Positions 9,713-21,424 of a DNA stretch of 64,000 nt are shown here, in pieces. The position numbers and the translations under genes are program-made. The notes under the pieces are model-generated. The model was given only the letters and a program-made list of their open reading frames with translations. It searched no databases and was not told the origin of the DNA. Position 1 is the first letter of the stretch. Each line of letters begins with the position of its first letter. Source of the DNA: Pelodera strongyloides (Eukaryota; Nematoda; Chromadorea; Rhabditida; Rhabditidae); assembly GCA_036852015.1 (NCBI GenBank), contig JAANDG010000735.1, positions 1 to 64,000 on the forward strand, written 5' to 3'.

Positions 9713-12301
9713 AGTTTCTCGCTCTGTGTCGCTCCCTACCTTTCTTTTCAAGCTTTACGTCAATTTGGCAAAATTATATGTATGGAAGCGTCTGTTTTTG
9801 CATAGTGACAATTTGATATACTGTTGTTTAAAGCGAAATGCCAGCCTCTTTGGAAAATTTGCGTATGATAAGCAAATCCTATGTGTCCTAGGTAATTTTG
9901 TAGCACGGCAATCGTACAAAATTAGCATAGGATTTTTTTTTGATACATAGGATTTGCTTATCATATGCAAATTTTCCAAAGGGGCTAGCATTTCGCTTTA
10001 ATATGTTTAGCAATTAATGCAACAAGATGGAAATAACTATAATGATAATAAGCTACTACGTATAAAGCAATGTAAGGTGCAATGTAAATTCCTAAAGCTA
10101 CAGTACTCCACTCACCACTTTATCTCCCACAGTGAGCGGACGTTTTAAAGGAACGTTCCCTGGTTTAGACGCGTCCAGCACGGTAACCGAATAGTCCAAT
10201 CTAAATATCTCTTTACGTATACAGAAAAAAAGACGGTAAAATTCGTGTTTTGCATGTAGGCGTGGATAATGAGCCTGAAATACATGTCTCAATCATTCGT
10301 TTCCTGATCAACGATAGCTATAGCGCACCATTTCCACTGCTGCGGAAATTGGTGGCAAAGTGGTGCAACAGACGCGACGCACTACCTGCGCTGCTCAAGG
10401 TAGACCCTTACTAGGCCACTGGGCCAGTGCGCCACCAGCACCCTAATTGTAAGGAACATCTAACTAAAGCTAAAGTAAATTTAATTTATTCGGTTGTAAC
10501 TTTATTCCCACTAACTTCGGATTTCCTTCGATCGATGACGAAGTAGTGGCTTGATCAATAGTTACTCCACCAAAGTTGACTGTCACTAAACTGTCCCTGA
10601 AAATATAATACTAATTAATTCAAAACAGCAATCCACTATTTTCTTAAATAAAGGAATAAATACATACAATGTATAATATACTACGGTTAGCGTTCGCAAT
10701 AATTAAGCATGTACTGTAATACGGCTTTAGTAGGGCCAAACGACTAGATATTTGTTTGGTATGGTAACTTCCATTTTGGCACGAAACGGATAAAAAAATC
10801 AATAATATCCCGAAACCAATCAATAATGACGTCATCACTCGCCTGAATTTTGGAGCAGCTGGTATACAGGTGAGCAGAAACTTTCTGTCAGCCCCCGGTC
10901 GAAACGAATCTTCATTTTGTATGACAATCTCGTTCTCCAAGTTTCCGTCACTATTTCGTCGGGTTTCGCAGCCAGCGAGAGGAATCTGAGATTAAAATAT
11001 GGTAGCCTAATTATGAATTACTGGAATATTGTATTGGAGTATTAAATGATACTACATTAGCCGTTCAGCAAGAAAATATAACATCATCAATAGTGGTACA
11101 CATAAGCATTGCCGTCTTAGGGTTGCCTTTTGATTATGCACTTTGAATGTAATCAATAAATTTTTATGAAGCGAAAAGTCAGGCTCACAGTTAGCTAATC
11201 AATCACTATGATTTTGGGTTTAGGTGTTAATATGTGATAAAACTCTTGTGCTTATAAAATAAAGATTCCAACCTTGACTTGATAATGTGTACTCTTTTGT
11301 ATTGTAGCATTCACGTAGACACAATTGGGGCTTCCTTGTTCAGTATAAATCAATCCGGCAAACGTTTCGTTGAATGAGATTTTGAGGAGAAAATCGCTCT
11401 GAAAATGTAAAGTCGTTAGAAAATTTAAATTGTTTGTTTGGCCCAATGTTGGAATAACTATTTGCATAGGACTTGATATTATGACCTAAAGTGTTTTGGT
11501 AGTTAGTGTAGTGATCTCACGATGGAAATAATTAGCATTTAACCTAATAACCAAGTTCTGGCCCTAGCCCGAAGACGTCGAGCAATTTGTCATCTGGAAC
11601 TCGTCGCCTAAGCCTAATGCTCAGGACCTCTGCGGAACAAGTCATAATTTTTGAAACCTTGTATTGAAACACCCTTGAATAAAGGAGCAGGCTCTTGTGG
11701 TGTAAAAGATTTATTTAAATTTAGACTCATTTTCATAATAATAACGTTCTCTTTCTATATTCATAAGCACAGAAAAGAGGAAGCTCTTGTAACATTATAT
11801 CCGTTTTTGTAACGCAGGTTGAATTCTGACATACCACGAATTTTCTCATGTGTATGAAATGAGTCATCCAAAATTCCAACTTTTATTTTTCTATTTTCCA
11901 GTAACACTCACGCGTATTTGACCCTTGGTAGTCCGCGAAATCGGCTTAAGTTCTGCGGTGGCGTAAGCGGTGTTTGGATCGCGCGCGCATTTAAAAAGAC
12001 TAGGCTAATACGGTAATTAGGGTGCCATATGTAGAGTAGACTCTCTTTCTCTCCCGAGACACACTGGACAAGGTCACTGAGGGAAAAACTGACACAAGAG
12101 TTACTTGGGAGAACTGGAATATACAAGAAGATGGGAATTTTCGAGACATAATTTATTATTTTATGTATAATTACCGAACGTTGGAAAGCCAGGGATGGAG
12201 TTCTCAACATATAAATGCGCACGTAAATGGTATGTCAGCCAGTAAGCAAATACGAGCATACACATGTATCCGTACGACGATCTCGAGGCTCTGAGACGCA
12301 T
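6472..12301 (-). CDS. ZP-domain secreted or membrane protein, cuticlin-like
   Basis: Exons in order: 12301-12175, 12113-11912, 11398-11273, 10985-10843, 10596-10516, 10200-10116, 8097-7957, 7611-7547, 7200-7144, 6707-6561, 6520-6472. The start has a hydrophobic signal segment (YGYMCMLVFAYWL). The ZP module follows: SFNETFAGLIYTE...NCVYV, IPLAGCETRR, FLLTCIPAAPKF, LDYSVTVLDAS, RCWATDGSSN...DKDGCSL, KAWAFPTSNEVNIFCNLHVC. The Cys pattern and CWAT...GC spacing are typical of nematode ZP proteins. CSSRRRRDK after the domain is a furin-type site. The tail ends in a short hydrophobic stretch (ERLLISVAITSYMLV). All joins keep phase except 11912 to 11398, where a 16-base exon at about 11674-11659 would fix it (about 412 residues in all). 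Intron 4 starts with GC. Expected role: cuticle or apical matrix. Which ZP paralogue is unknown. Confidence 0.85.
6836..7006. repeat. Family A element, 171 bp
   Basis: AGCGAAATACCGGCCGG...CGGTCGGTATTTCGCT, flanked by TTAA at 6832-6835 and 7007-7010. Arms extend through TTTTTGAAACGCATC. Lies in a ZP-gene intron. The TTAA target and lack of ORF suit a piggyBac- or Kolobok-type MITE. Confidence 0.85.
7775..7940. repeat. Family A element, 166 bp
   Basis: Complete, flanked by TTAA at 7771-7774 and 7941-7944. Lies in the next ZP-gene intron upstream of the 6836 copy. Confidence 0.85.
8454..8540. repeat. (GA)n simple repeat
   Basis: Interrupted GA tract in the 2-kb ZP-gene intron. Confidence 0.9.
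8622..9580. repeat. Family D element, 959 bp, with CTG target duplication
   Basis: Left end AGGCCGGTTTCACCAACATT and right end AATGTTGGTGGAACCGGCCT are inverted, with CTG at 8619-8621 and 9581-9583. Inside each end are runs of ACGGAAGTTCCGTGCGC-like palindromes (8660-8720 and 9450-9560). The middle is AT-rich with no transposase. It is the longest of three elements sharing AGGCC...GGCCT ends. It lies in a ZP-gene intron. Confidence 0.8.
9664..9712. repeat. (CT)n simple repeat
   Basis: CT tract in the ZP-gene intron, just outside the 959-bp element. Confidence 0.9.
9842..9997. repeat. Family B element, 156 bp
   Basis: AGCGAAATGCCAGCC...GGGGCTAGCATTTCGCT, flanked by TTAA at 9838-9841 and 9998-10001. 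Arms contain GGAAAATTTGC and ATGATAAGCAAATCCTATGT. In the ZP-gene intron. Confidence 0.85.
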
Positions 12302-12312
12302 CGCTAATTTGA

Positions 12313-12324
12313 CTAGAGAAAAAA
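12313..12324 (-). promoter_or_regulatory. Possible trans-splice acceptor of the ZP gene
   Basis: TTTTTTCTCTAG ends 11 bases before the ATG at 12301 on the minus strand, the arrangement of a worm spliced-leader acceptor. A normal cis acceptor with an unseen 5' UTR exon is equally possible. Confidence 0.45.
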
Positions 12325-12918
12325 CATACTGGCAACCACTCTTTCCAATAACTTTGATTAACACCACAAATACTTTATCACAAGATAATGAATACAAATG
12401 ATGATCGACGCAAAAAATAATACCAACACGAGTTGGAACCACTCTTTTTCTTCAATGAGCTTGATGTGGTGTAGTATTGTATATGTATGTGGTTTCTTAT
12501 GTAGTATGAAAGCTAGGATACTTGCTGATTCTGAAGCATACATGTGAATCTCACGTAACATAATCGTAGAGGCAGCACAAGCCATATCGGCAAAATTGAA
12601 GCTTATATGTTTTCTTTCAGATTTGTAAAAATCAGATCTACCACTCAGTACAAAAGAGGTGTGTCACCGCGAGAACCAAGCTAAATTATACAGTACACCC
12701 AACTGACCTTATCACACGAGATCGAAGTGTGCAGTATTGACGGGAGAGCGAAAACTGATTGGCCGATAAAAACAATCAATAAATAGAATAGTGGTATTGA
12801 TTTATTTGTCGGAGGAGAAAGCCATAATTGGCTCATCGCCAACAAGGACCAATTTGGGAAGAAATACTCGGTTGAGAACAACTTGAGCAGACACGGTAGA
12901 AAATAGGGGGAGGAGCTC

Positions 12919-13018
12919 AGAGAGAGGGAGAGAGGGAGAGAGGGAGAGAGAGGGAGGGAGAGAGAGGGAGAGAGGGAGAGAGAGAGGGAGAGAGAGGGAG
13001 AGAGAGAGAGAGAGAGAA
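12919..13018. repeat. (GA)n / GGGAGA tract
   Basis: 100 bases of GAGA and GGGAGA. The Ser/Leu-rich minus-strand frame through it is an artefact. Confidence 0.95.
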
Positions 13019-13432
13019 GAGAAGGTGACACAACTTATTACTGTGCAGGCTATCCGAGTAATAGCTAACAGGCTATGAGTACTGCCTCTTCCAAGACCAG
13101 TCTTACCTAAGATTATTGCAACAAGAACCCTGCCAACCTACTATTGGCAGAGGGAGAAATACGAAATATAAGAAAGGGTTGCAAAATGAAGAAAGTAAGA
13201 AACTCCTAAATAGACAAACATATACTTTCATTCTTTCATAATGTCATAATACCAGTCAGTACAAGAGTAAGTCAGTTTGGCAATATCTTTATCACCTGAA
13301 GCATACATAGAAAAAAATAAAACTTTAATTCAAGATTTCTAAGATATCACCGTATGCTTATAGATCACCCTATGGAGATATAGATAGAATTGTGAATCTC
13401 ATATAAGCTTCTTGTGTATCAAGTTCTCATGA

Positions 13433-13620
13433 ACTTTGAGAGTCACCACCGCGCTTGGCAAATACGCCGCATATATTCCACGAAAGGCCTGATTCTGTGT
13501 AGTGGGATTGGAAAGTCTGAGAACTACTTAATTAGCGTGTCATTTTTTTCGCTATACTACCGAGGAAGCGCTGTTGTGCTTTAGCCGCAGACTCCGCAGC
13601 CAATTTTTGAAAAACCTCCT
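13433..13620 (+). repeat. Family F element, copy 1 (diverged)
   Basis: Starts near CACCACCGCGCTTGG and ends with GCAGCCAATTTTTGAAAAAC. Same order and orientation as the three copies that follow, but without their terminal hairpin. Confidence 0.6.
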
Positions 13621-13795
13621 TCATATAGAAGTAGGTTAGTACGCATTTATAAAACAATGGTCGTAATCCCAAGATCTGTGATGTTTCCATAGTGTCTAAA
13701 TTCATCTAGGTGTGAAATCTTTGTTTGTTTGTTTATATGATGTAAGTTACACTCTCGCATCTAGACTGGCACATTACTCTGGCGAAACGCAGTTA

Positions 13796-14053
13796 GTGCG
13801 GCCAAAAAGGGGGCTCGTCTACATATTGCCGCGCACTCCGCCCAGTCTTCACCGGGCGCACTGACTACCGTTGTGCAAAAAACTGGCGGGCGAAGAATGG
13901 GCGAAAACTCCCGAACAGTTTTTATCTGTTTCTGCATGGATGTTGACAGTTTCGTCCGGTCGGTGCGCCTCCCTTTCTCCGAACGCACCGGGCGAGGGTC
14001 TGGCGAAAGCTGGGCATAGTGCGTCCCTTTTGGCGGACCCCTTTTTGGCTTCG
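13796..14053. repeat. GC-rich inverted-repeat element
   Basis: Arms GGCCAAAAAGGGG (13800-13812) and CCCCTTTTTGGC (14038-14049) enclose GC-rich sequence with CGCCCAGTCTTCACCGGGCG. No ORF of interest. Similar GC-rich blocks occur at 24962 and 28186. Confidence 0.65.
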
Positions 14054-15018
14054 TAGCATCAAAATTTTGCGTTGTATTGTACACGCACCATTGCAACATG
14101 CCATCCGACGCCTAGAGTAGAGCGCACACAGAAGTAAAAGGGAAGCGTGCAAAACGCATGTGATGTACACGATGGGCATACAGTTCAAGGTACACACAAG
14201 TAGACACGGAAAAAGCCAGTTAGTTATCTAAATTTTACGCTAAGAAGATCCGAAAGAAGCATTTTAGAGATCAAAAATATTCCAATAATTATGAGCGTTG
14301 CTACCGAGCTGGAGATCCAGCAACATTCCTCTAGTTCGTAATTTACATCAGGCCCCCAACATGTTAGTGACATTGCTGAATCACCGCCTTTTTCTTGGCA
14401 GGTCATATTAATCAGGTCATATTTGATTGAATAATTTTCTTTGTCATGCGTATAGAGGACTCTGAATCAGTTACAATCCCACATAAATACACGAATCTAT
14501 ACTTAAAATTTGTGATTTGTGATGCTCGCCTAACATTTCTAGATTGATAGTTGCTAGATTTCTCGATTTTGCTTACACGACTACATTGGTACATAGGAAC
14601 TTGGCACCTGTCCTGCTGGCAGGGGTGCAGCGAACCTGCAGGCCTTCCCAGGCTATCCAACTTGCGGAACAAGCAGGGCGAACGCACTCGTCAATTCTTC
14701 ATAGTCATGTTTGATTTGAAAGTTGATAGTCAATTTTCATGAGCGAGAAGTCTGCATGTTTAGCTTTTTCTGTAGGAACCGAGCTTGATACAGACCATTA
14801 ACATCCCGGCATGAGCCTGTTTATGGAGTCTGAGTTTTCAAAATAACGAATAATTGTGGTTATTAGTGTTGTGTATTCTAGAGCATATTTTCATTTTAAA
14901 AATAGAAAATTGAGCATTTTTTTGAAAATGTCTGTATTAATTTATTTAAAAAGAAGCTATATACAAAAAAGTCGCTCAATTTTATGATTTTCCAAAAATG
15001 TAACTGGTGTGCTTTCCG

Positions 15019-15399
15019 TGTACTTTGAGCGCCGCCACCCCGCTTGGTGAATGCGCCGCAAACTGTTTTAAAAACCCGTTGTTTTGGTTCAATCGTTGCC
15101 GCTGGCCGTTTGGTCCGGGTGGTGCGCCCACTAAACCTATGTAACCTAACTTGCATGGTGGGTAGAGAACGTCCGCTCAACTCCGGTTTTGAACCGGTAA
15201 CTCTGGTACAATGTTACTGTCTCATCGGTGCATTGGCTAACCAGCAACGCGGTAGGCGCCCGGAATGGGTTGCCTACCAGCCGCCCCTCAGGCCTTTGGC
15301 CGAAAGGGGCATGCCGCTCTGCGTCCGCTATTCGTGGACTGCAGGGCCAACTTGACGGACTCTCAAGCCAATTTTTGAAAGTCCCTCCGGGGACAGCAG
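15019..15399 (+). repeat. Family F element, copy 2
   Basis: Begins TGTACTTTGAGCGCCGCC and ends CTCAAGCCAATTTTTG then the hairpin GTCCC-TCCG-GGGAC. Inside it shares GTGGTGCGCCCACTAAA with copy 3. A family A element sits three bases past its end. Confidence 0.7.
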
Positions 15400-15406
15400 T
15401 TCTTAA

Positions 15407-15582
15407 AGCGAAATACCAGCCGGTTTTTGAAGCGCATCTTGGACAACTGAATTACGTATCTTTATGGCAGTTACTTCGAATTTAGCCCGATTTTTTTTTA
15501 TTCTGATTTATGTTCCTTTGCACAAGCTGCATAAGAATGCTGGTGTAGCGGATGCGTTTCAATAACCGACCGGTATTTCTCT
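15407..15582. repeat. Family A element, 176 bp
   Basis: AGCGAAATACCAGCCGG...CCGGTATTTCTCT with TTAA at 15403-15406 and 15583-15586. Confidence 0.8.
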
Positions 15583-15904
15583 TTAAAGGATCGCAGTCAC
15601 TACAAAATCGTCGTTTTTCTTCGAGTTTACTTGTATTTAGTAAAGAATAGAGACAAATACTTCACCAAAACCGAATAATTTGAATTCCAACTCAGTGAGT
15701 GAACAGGTAGAAAAGTAGTTCTACTTAACTACCGCAGGATCACGAAACGTGTTCAGACAGCTGCTTCCCGATCGGGAGCATGCAGTGACATTTTAGAGTG
15801 ACTGCGATCCTTTAAGAGTAATATTCCAAACTATGTCCGCAAGCAGTCTTTTTAAACTAAATAAGCATTGAATGAATGTGCAATGGAATGTGGGTTTTAT
15901 TGCC

Positions 15905-15987
15905 GTGGACGATCGTACAAAATTAGCATAGGATACATAGGATTTGCTTATCATATGCAAACTTTCCAAAGGGGCTAGCATATCGCT
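15905..15987. repeat. Family B element, right half
   Basis: GACGATCGTACAAAATTAGC through GGGGCTAGCATATCGCT, then TTAA (15988-15991). The left half has decayed. Confidence 0.7.
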
Positions 15988-16170
15988 TTAAGAACTTGCT
16001 GAAGAGCAAAAAATATTTCTTGCACTATCTGAAATAAACACCTAAACCCGCTATCATCTTACAATATTAAGGTCCCACCAAAAAGAAGAAACACTATCGC
16101 ATTCCCCTTCTTCGGTAAATTGTGTTCTTAGTTTGAAAATGGTAAATTATGTCAATTGAAGCCCTGAAAA

Positions 16171-16430
16171 TGTACTTTGCACGCCGCCAACTCGCTTAAC
16201 ACATAAGCCGCAAATAGTCTTGAAACAAAGCCTCTTTGTGCCAAAGAATGCCTCTTGTCATTTGTGTGGTGCGCCCACTAAAATGGGTAAAGAACGTCCG
16301 CCCATCTTTTGCTTTTTTCTGAGCGTTTGGTCATTGTCAGGCGCAAATGTGTGGCACTCCGTATCCACATGGATGTGGAGCATCATGGCGGACTCTCAAG
16401 CCAATTTTTGGAAGTCCCTGCGGGGACAAC
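16171..16430 (+). repeat. Family F element, copy 3
   Basis: Begins TGTACTTTGCACGCCGCC, carries GTGGTGCGCCCACTAAA and ends CTCAAGCCAATTTTTG then the hairpin GTCCC-TGCG-GGGAC. Confidence 0.7.
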
Positions 16431-16681
16431 ATTTTGTAAAGGGCTAAATGTGGAATGAACCTTTAGAATAAGCTATGAGTCGTCGAATGTTTATGTTTGC
16501 TGGAGCCTACTATTTCAGGCGTGCGGTAAGATTGCATGATTTATTCTCTTGCCAATACTTGACGGTATTGGGAGGCAAGACGCAGTTTCAGCACGTCTGC
16601 TGGAGCTGAGTGTGGTAGAGGTTCTGGAAACGCAAAGTAGGAGCATGAGCTTGAGTGTCTGGCGCCTGAACATATTCTTTA

Positions 16682-17353
16682 TTATTGTTTTGTTTTATAT
16701 GCTCCCTCTGGAATTCCTGTTGTCTTCCTCTCGTTGGTGTGTCGCGCTCCTTCTAAAATAAAAGAACACTGACTTCGGCGAGACGCAAGAGTAGAATCTG
16801 GCTTCCGAAGAGGGTATACACGCAGAGTAGGCCTATGTACCTGAATTACTCTAAATATCTTGACAAACAGAACGTTTGCTGCCATTTTCAATCTTCTTTT
16901 TACGTTCTTATTTCTTTAGCGCAAAAATTACAAAAAAAGCGAAGCGCACGACATAAATACATAGCCACAAATTAATCCACATCTCTAGAGAACTTGCCAA
17001 TTATAAGTAGTTAAGCAAGAGTGTTCTAGAACAATAAATTCTAGGTAACTAACTTACACGTTGCTCTACTTACATATATTGACTTCATCCAACTTGATTT
17101 GCATTCGTGGAAACCGTAGACCGCATGAAAATTCGGTGCTACCAATTTAATTTTTAACTAAACCACTTGAATAACTTTTCATACATTTTGTACTTTCTTC
17201 TCTTTTGAAAAGAGTTGTTCTTTTGACTAAAGAGTCCTCGCTTTTTACCTCTTTCCTGTCGAAAAGAGGCACGATAAGCGGCTCTTATGTGTCTTTGGTT
17301 TCCGAAACTTTTCCCCAGAATTATAACCTCTTTTTGTTTGCTTCTTTGGTCCT
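16682..17353 (-). CDS. Weak multi-exon gene candidate
   Basis: Three minus-strand segments have splice-like borders. One at about 17353-17246 is K/R-rich (GPKKQTKRGYNSGEKF) and ends AAAGAG|GTAAAA. One at about 17155-17078 (TEFSCGLRFPRMQIKLDEVN) ends at a good GTAAGT and joins the first in phase. The last, from about 16846 after an AATTCAG acceptor (VHRPTLRVYPLRKPDSTLAS), ends at TAA 16682 but does not join the second in phase. No family is recognised; chance is a real alternative. Confidence 0.25.
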
Positions 17354-17662
17354 AAGTAAGTATTGTATATGTGAATATTCAGTAAATTGAATTTGGCCAT
17401 TAATAGAAACCTATATATATATACATTGTTGTGTTGAAAATCAGGTATATAAAGTTTTTGTATGGTACAGCTAATACGATATATATGATCGAATAACTGT
17501 TCCACTGCAGGAAATTAAATTCGGTTAACTAATTTGTAGTATTATTAAAATTACAGTTTTTTTACAATCTCGACCTTTTAGACAATAAAATGGTCCAACT
17601 GACCACAAACTGATAAAAATTCTATTGATAAAATGTGTATGATGAATGCCGAAAACTCACCT

Positions 17663-17957
17663 GTTCCTTGAGCGCCGCCAACCCGCGCGTTATATACCCC
17701 GCAGCATATTCGTAAGAAGAGGGATCAACAATCTAATTTGTCAGCTCTGGACTTCGTCGGACAGCATGTATGCACCCGATGAACATGCCACGGGTTGAGG
17801 GACTCCGCTCCGAAGATACGGTGGTTTGGTGTTGTTTGGGGCTGACTGGTGGGGCGCCCCATCTATCAAATCAAATGATCACATCCGTAACCATGGGAAC
17901 GATCACTGGCGATCCCTCAAGCCAATTTTTGAACCCGGGCCCCCAAGGGGGCCAACA
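17663..17957 (+). repeat. Family F element, copy 4
   Basis: Begins GTTCCTTGAGCGCCGCC and ends CTCAAGCCAATTTTTG then the hairpin GGCCCCC-AA-GGGGGCC, different in sequence from copies 2 and 3 but in the same place. Confidence 0.7.
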
Positions 17958-20247
17958 AGACCCAAGTTGTGAAGAAAAAGTTTAAAAAAAGAAAAAAAAG
18001 AAAAAAACTTTAATGTGAAAAAATACGTTCATCGGAATGGTTTATTTCCGTCAGGCAATAATTTAATTCTTATTCAGAGCTGACTCATTCTTTTTCAAGC
18101 CCGCTACAATATACTCTTTCTTTCTCTGAAATAACCAGCCGAAAATGAAATTCGTAATGAACCTTTGTGGGTGGGACATACGCTAATCAACCTCCTATTG
18201 CCTGAGGAAAATGAAGATTTTTAGGCATGAAAAAGAGGTAGAATCCTTTTGTTGATTGATGTTAGTTCCAATGAAAAAATATTTACACTGTATTAGACGC
18301 TATAATTATAAGAAAGCTCGAAAATTCATTTGCGATTTTATGACGGACATCTGTCACACTTTTGCACATGGGATGGAATCACGAATGACTGCATAAATAA
18401 AAGAAATGGAGCCACTTAACATTCTCTATATTACTTTGCAACATGTCGTTGCCCAGCCAGTAAAGCTTCTTCAGAATTCATCAGCTACAGATGATGTAAT
18501 TCACTATTTTGATTTTTCTTATCAATATTATGCAGCCTGAAATGAGGGTAGTTGATATTTTTAACATACTGTGAGTAGGAGTAGTCTACATTTAAATATG
18601 CCAACTCATAGCGAACTGATGCTTCCATTTGAAGCTAATTTTCTTTCAATCCATCACATTGTTGGTATTTTGGAACCCATTTGCGCACGAAGAAACCTTT
18701 TTTGGTTTACAAATCTTCCAAAGAAACAATCATTTGTGGCGGTTTTGCATTATGCGTCGAAACTACCGTAACTTTAAAAATTGAATTACCCGCGCTAATA
18801 TTGCTCCGAATAGTGTTGTCAGCTGATCGTAAATTTTTTTTTTCAAAAATAAAAAAATGTTATCTATGCAACTTTTTTTGCACTCTATTTTAGAATTCAG
18901 TGTACATTTTTATCAATACCGATATGTCTAACACGCATATTTCCTATCAATTTATCGGACATTCGCCCGTGGAAATTGAAAACCTTGCTCACCAATTGTT
19001 GCTCACCCACCATATTTCTTTCACTCTCCCAAATTTGCTCTCTCCCTCTAAGCTCTCTATATTTCTCTCTCACGTTTCTCGGTCGTTCTTTGTCTATTGA
19101 TTGCGTGAGAGCGCATCAGGGAATCGCCATGTGAGGAGACTTGTTGGAAGTTCACCAAGACTCCGCCCATTTTAATTTCAACCGTTTGCAGTGATTTTTT
19201 TTATTTTTTTCTCATCGCTATATCCCCTTTAACTTTATCAGGATATCTTCGCTTTTTTTGGCAATTATTGTTGGATTTCCAGTAATGTATATTTGTTATA
19301 TTGCGATTTTTAAAGTCATTGTTCGGCAGCAGATAGTGGCACTGACTGGTGATACGGTTTGAGTTTGCTTTTGCTTGAATCAACAGATACTCCTCATTAT
19401 GTTTAACAGTTTAACCCCGTCGACAAAAGGATTGAGAGTTCAGAAGAGAAAATGAACTGCACATGCAGAGAGGGAGACAGGGAGAGCACCGTGCTGTGTG
19501 CTGACTCTTTTTTTGCATTTTCCGATCTCTGCATTATTTACGCTCATTCGAACAAGCGTGAAATTCGATTTCAGGTAGAGAGAATGTTAATGGAGTCAAG
19601 TCAACAATTACTGTGTAGCTAGTAGCGGCAGCAACAGGGTTATGGTTAGGTAATTATAGCGGCACCCCGCACTGTTCTACTGCTAAATTCCAATCCAAAT
19701 TCTACTTTCAACAAAATTTCAGAACTTTTTTCAGTTTGTGGCAAAATGAGTGCTTCACTTATCATATGAAACTGTGTGCTATTCACTATCCCCTTTGAGT
19801 TCAGAGTTATTTCTGAACAAAATCAATAGCAGATCTGTAAAGTCGCCAAGTCACGTTTCCTCACACCGTTTTTCTCTTTTTTAATTTTCTCTCAAAAAAC
19901 GTCAACTGTGTTTCTCCAGGGGATTCTATACTCGTAAGATGTTCCGGGTTGGGTTGTCCTTAATGATGAGAATGAGAATTCAAAGCTCCGACCATGTGTC
20001 ACTATCACATTGTGAATCTGTGGTTTGTGAATCATTGTATCCGTTTTTATGTATGTACAACTATTATATGAACTGCTAGCTAGTGTATAATTAGATTAGG
20101 CTACTCTTTCTTTTGATAGAATTACAGTTGCGGTTACTTTTGTTACTCTTTGTGTTTATTGCTCGAAAGTTCGAAAGCTTAAGTTTTTTTTTGCTATTTT
20201 TTTTGTCATTTATGTATTAAAGTATAAGACTATATATTTTATTGCAG

Positions 20248-20373
20248 GTTGAACTTGAACTTCGACTATCCGACTCCGACATAAAACATAAATATCTCCC
20301 CGGAGTACTCCATCTATCTTCTGCAATGAGTGTGCTGTGGGTTTTCTTATGTATTTTGTACTTCCCGTCTTGA
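20248..20373 (+). CDS. Candidate terminal exon
   Basis: After the acceptor TTTTATTGCAG one frame reads VELELRLSDSDIKHKYLPGV and then a hydrophobic end to TGA at 20371-20373. A second frame gives LNLNFDYPTPT and stops after 36 bases. Upstream exons were not found, so frame and gene are undecided. Confidence 0.3.
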   Translation, partial: VELELRLSDSDIKHKYLPGVLHLSSAMSVLWVFLCILYFPS

Positions 20374-20473
20374 TATTTTTTTGGACGCCTGACCAATCTT
20401 ATTAATATTAGTTTTATGCGGTGTCAATAATATATTTGCATAGTGACATATTTCCTGACTTTTTAATTTTATG

Positions 20474-20479
<6 letters not shown>

Positions 20480-20526
<47 letters not shown>
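20480..20526. repeat. (TA)n simple repeat
   Basis: Uninterrupted AT dinucleotide tract. Confidence 0.95.
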
Positions 20527-20529
<3 letters not shown>

Positions 20530-21351
20530 ACTACATTGGGTTGCGGTATTGATTTGTGACTCAAGTTTGTTATTTATATAACATGATAATTTGTTGCGAC
20601 AGGTAATCAACAGGCAGTATGGAACAAAAAGGTTTGTGAAATATATTCCTGTTATTTTGTTTTCTTCCAATTAGTTCTATAATTGATGGGTGTGTTTGTA
20701 GTTTGTGATCGTCGGTGTGGTGGAGGGTATATATTATATGTACTTTAGTTTATTTCTTTTGTTTGGTTATTCTAGTCTTTCGTAGACGTAAACAAAAATA
20801 GTCAGGTCTCTGATTCTTTTCCTTTCCCCCAAAAATTCCAATTTATCTCCGTTTTTCATCTATCTATGCGCGAATTTAGCCCACTATTTTTCTTGATTTT
20901 GTGTTTTTTTTCATCGAATTGTGCTCTTCTCCCCTTTTATATTTAGAGGTAAATTCAGGTAAAGCAGACTGACTGGCCATTGACAATTGACATTAAGAAA
21001 TATTTTTTCATTTTGCATATCACCGCTTGGTTTCCTATTCGTTAGCGTATGAATAATATTATGCTGATTGGAATGTTACATTTACAGTTAATAATATACA
21101 TAACGTATATGTAAAATGATGTTTTTGATATATTACTGGCTTGAATAACGTGCTTAGCTTCAACTTAGTCGCTTTACAATTTTATTATTTATTATTTAAC
21201 GCCACTTTTCAATCAGAATATTCAGTTTTCAGTTTTCCTGACTTGGTGACTTTTTAAGGCTTAATGCATTTCCGGTTGTTGCTCGTGTGGGAATACGAAC
21301 ACCCTTTTTGTGTCCTCTCTCCTCTCTCTCTGTACTGTCTGTCTCCCTTAC

Positions 21352-21387
21352 TCTCTCTCTCTCTCTCGCTCGCTCTATTCTCCCTTT

Positions 21388-21422
<35 letters not shown>
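21352..21422. repeat. (CT)n simple repeat
   Basis: CT tract; the Ser/Leu-rich frames over it are artefacts. Confidence 0.95.

Positions 21423-21424
<2 letters not shown>

Larger units (their letters stand above)
12325..18570. other. Repeat-rich stretch without a secure gene
   Basis: About 6 kb upstream of the ZP gene. It holds a GA tract, four family F copies, a GC-rich palindrome, one family A and one partial family B element. The only gene-like signal is a weak minus-strand set of exons at 16682-17353. Promoter sequences for the ZP gene should lie in its first part but none is recognisable. Confidence 0.6.

Noticed and set aside
11553..11640. Possible ZP-gene exon with acceptor TTCCGCAG
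   Set aside because: Every frame that fits the incoming phase has a stop or leaves the wrong phase for the next exon.
15178..15230. GGTTTTGAACCGG, resembling a tRNA T-arm
   Set aside because: No acceptor stem, D-arm or anticodon arm in the right spacing; it is inside a family F repeat.
19180..19374. Hydrophobic plus-strand frame resembling a piece of a 7TM receptor
   Set aside because: T-rich DNA readily gives Phe/Ile/Leu/Val strings; no neighbouring exons or conserved receptor motif.
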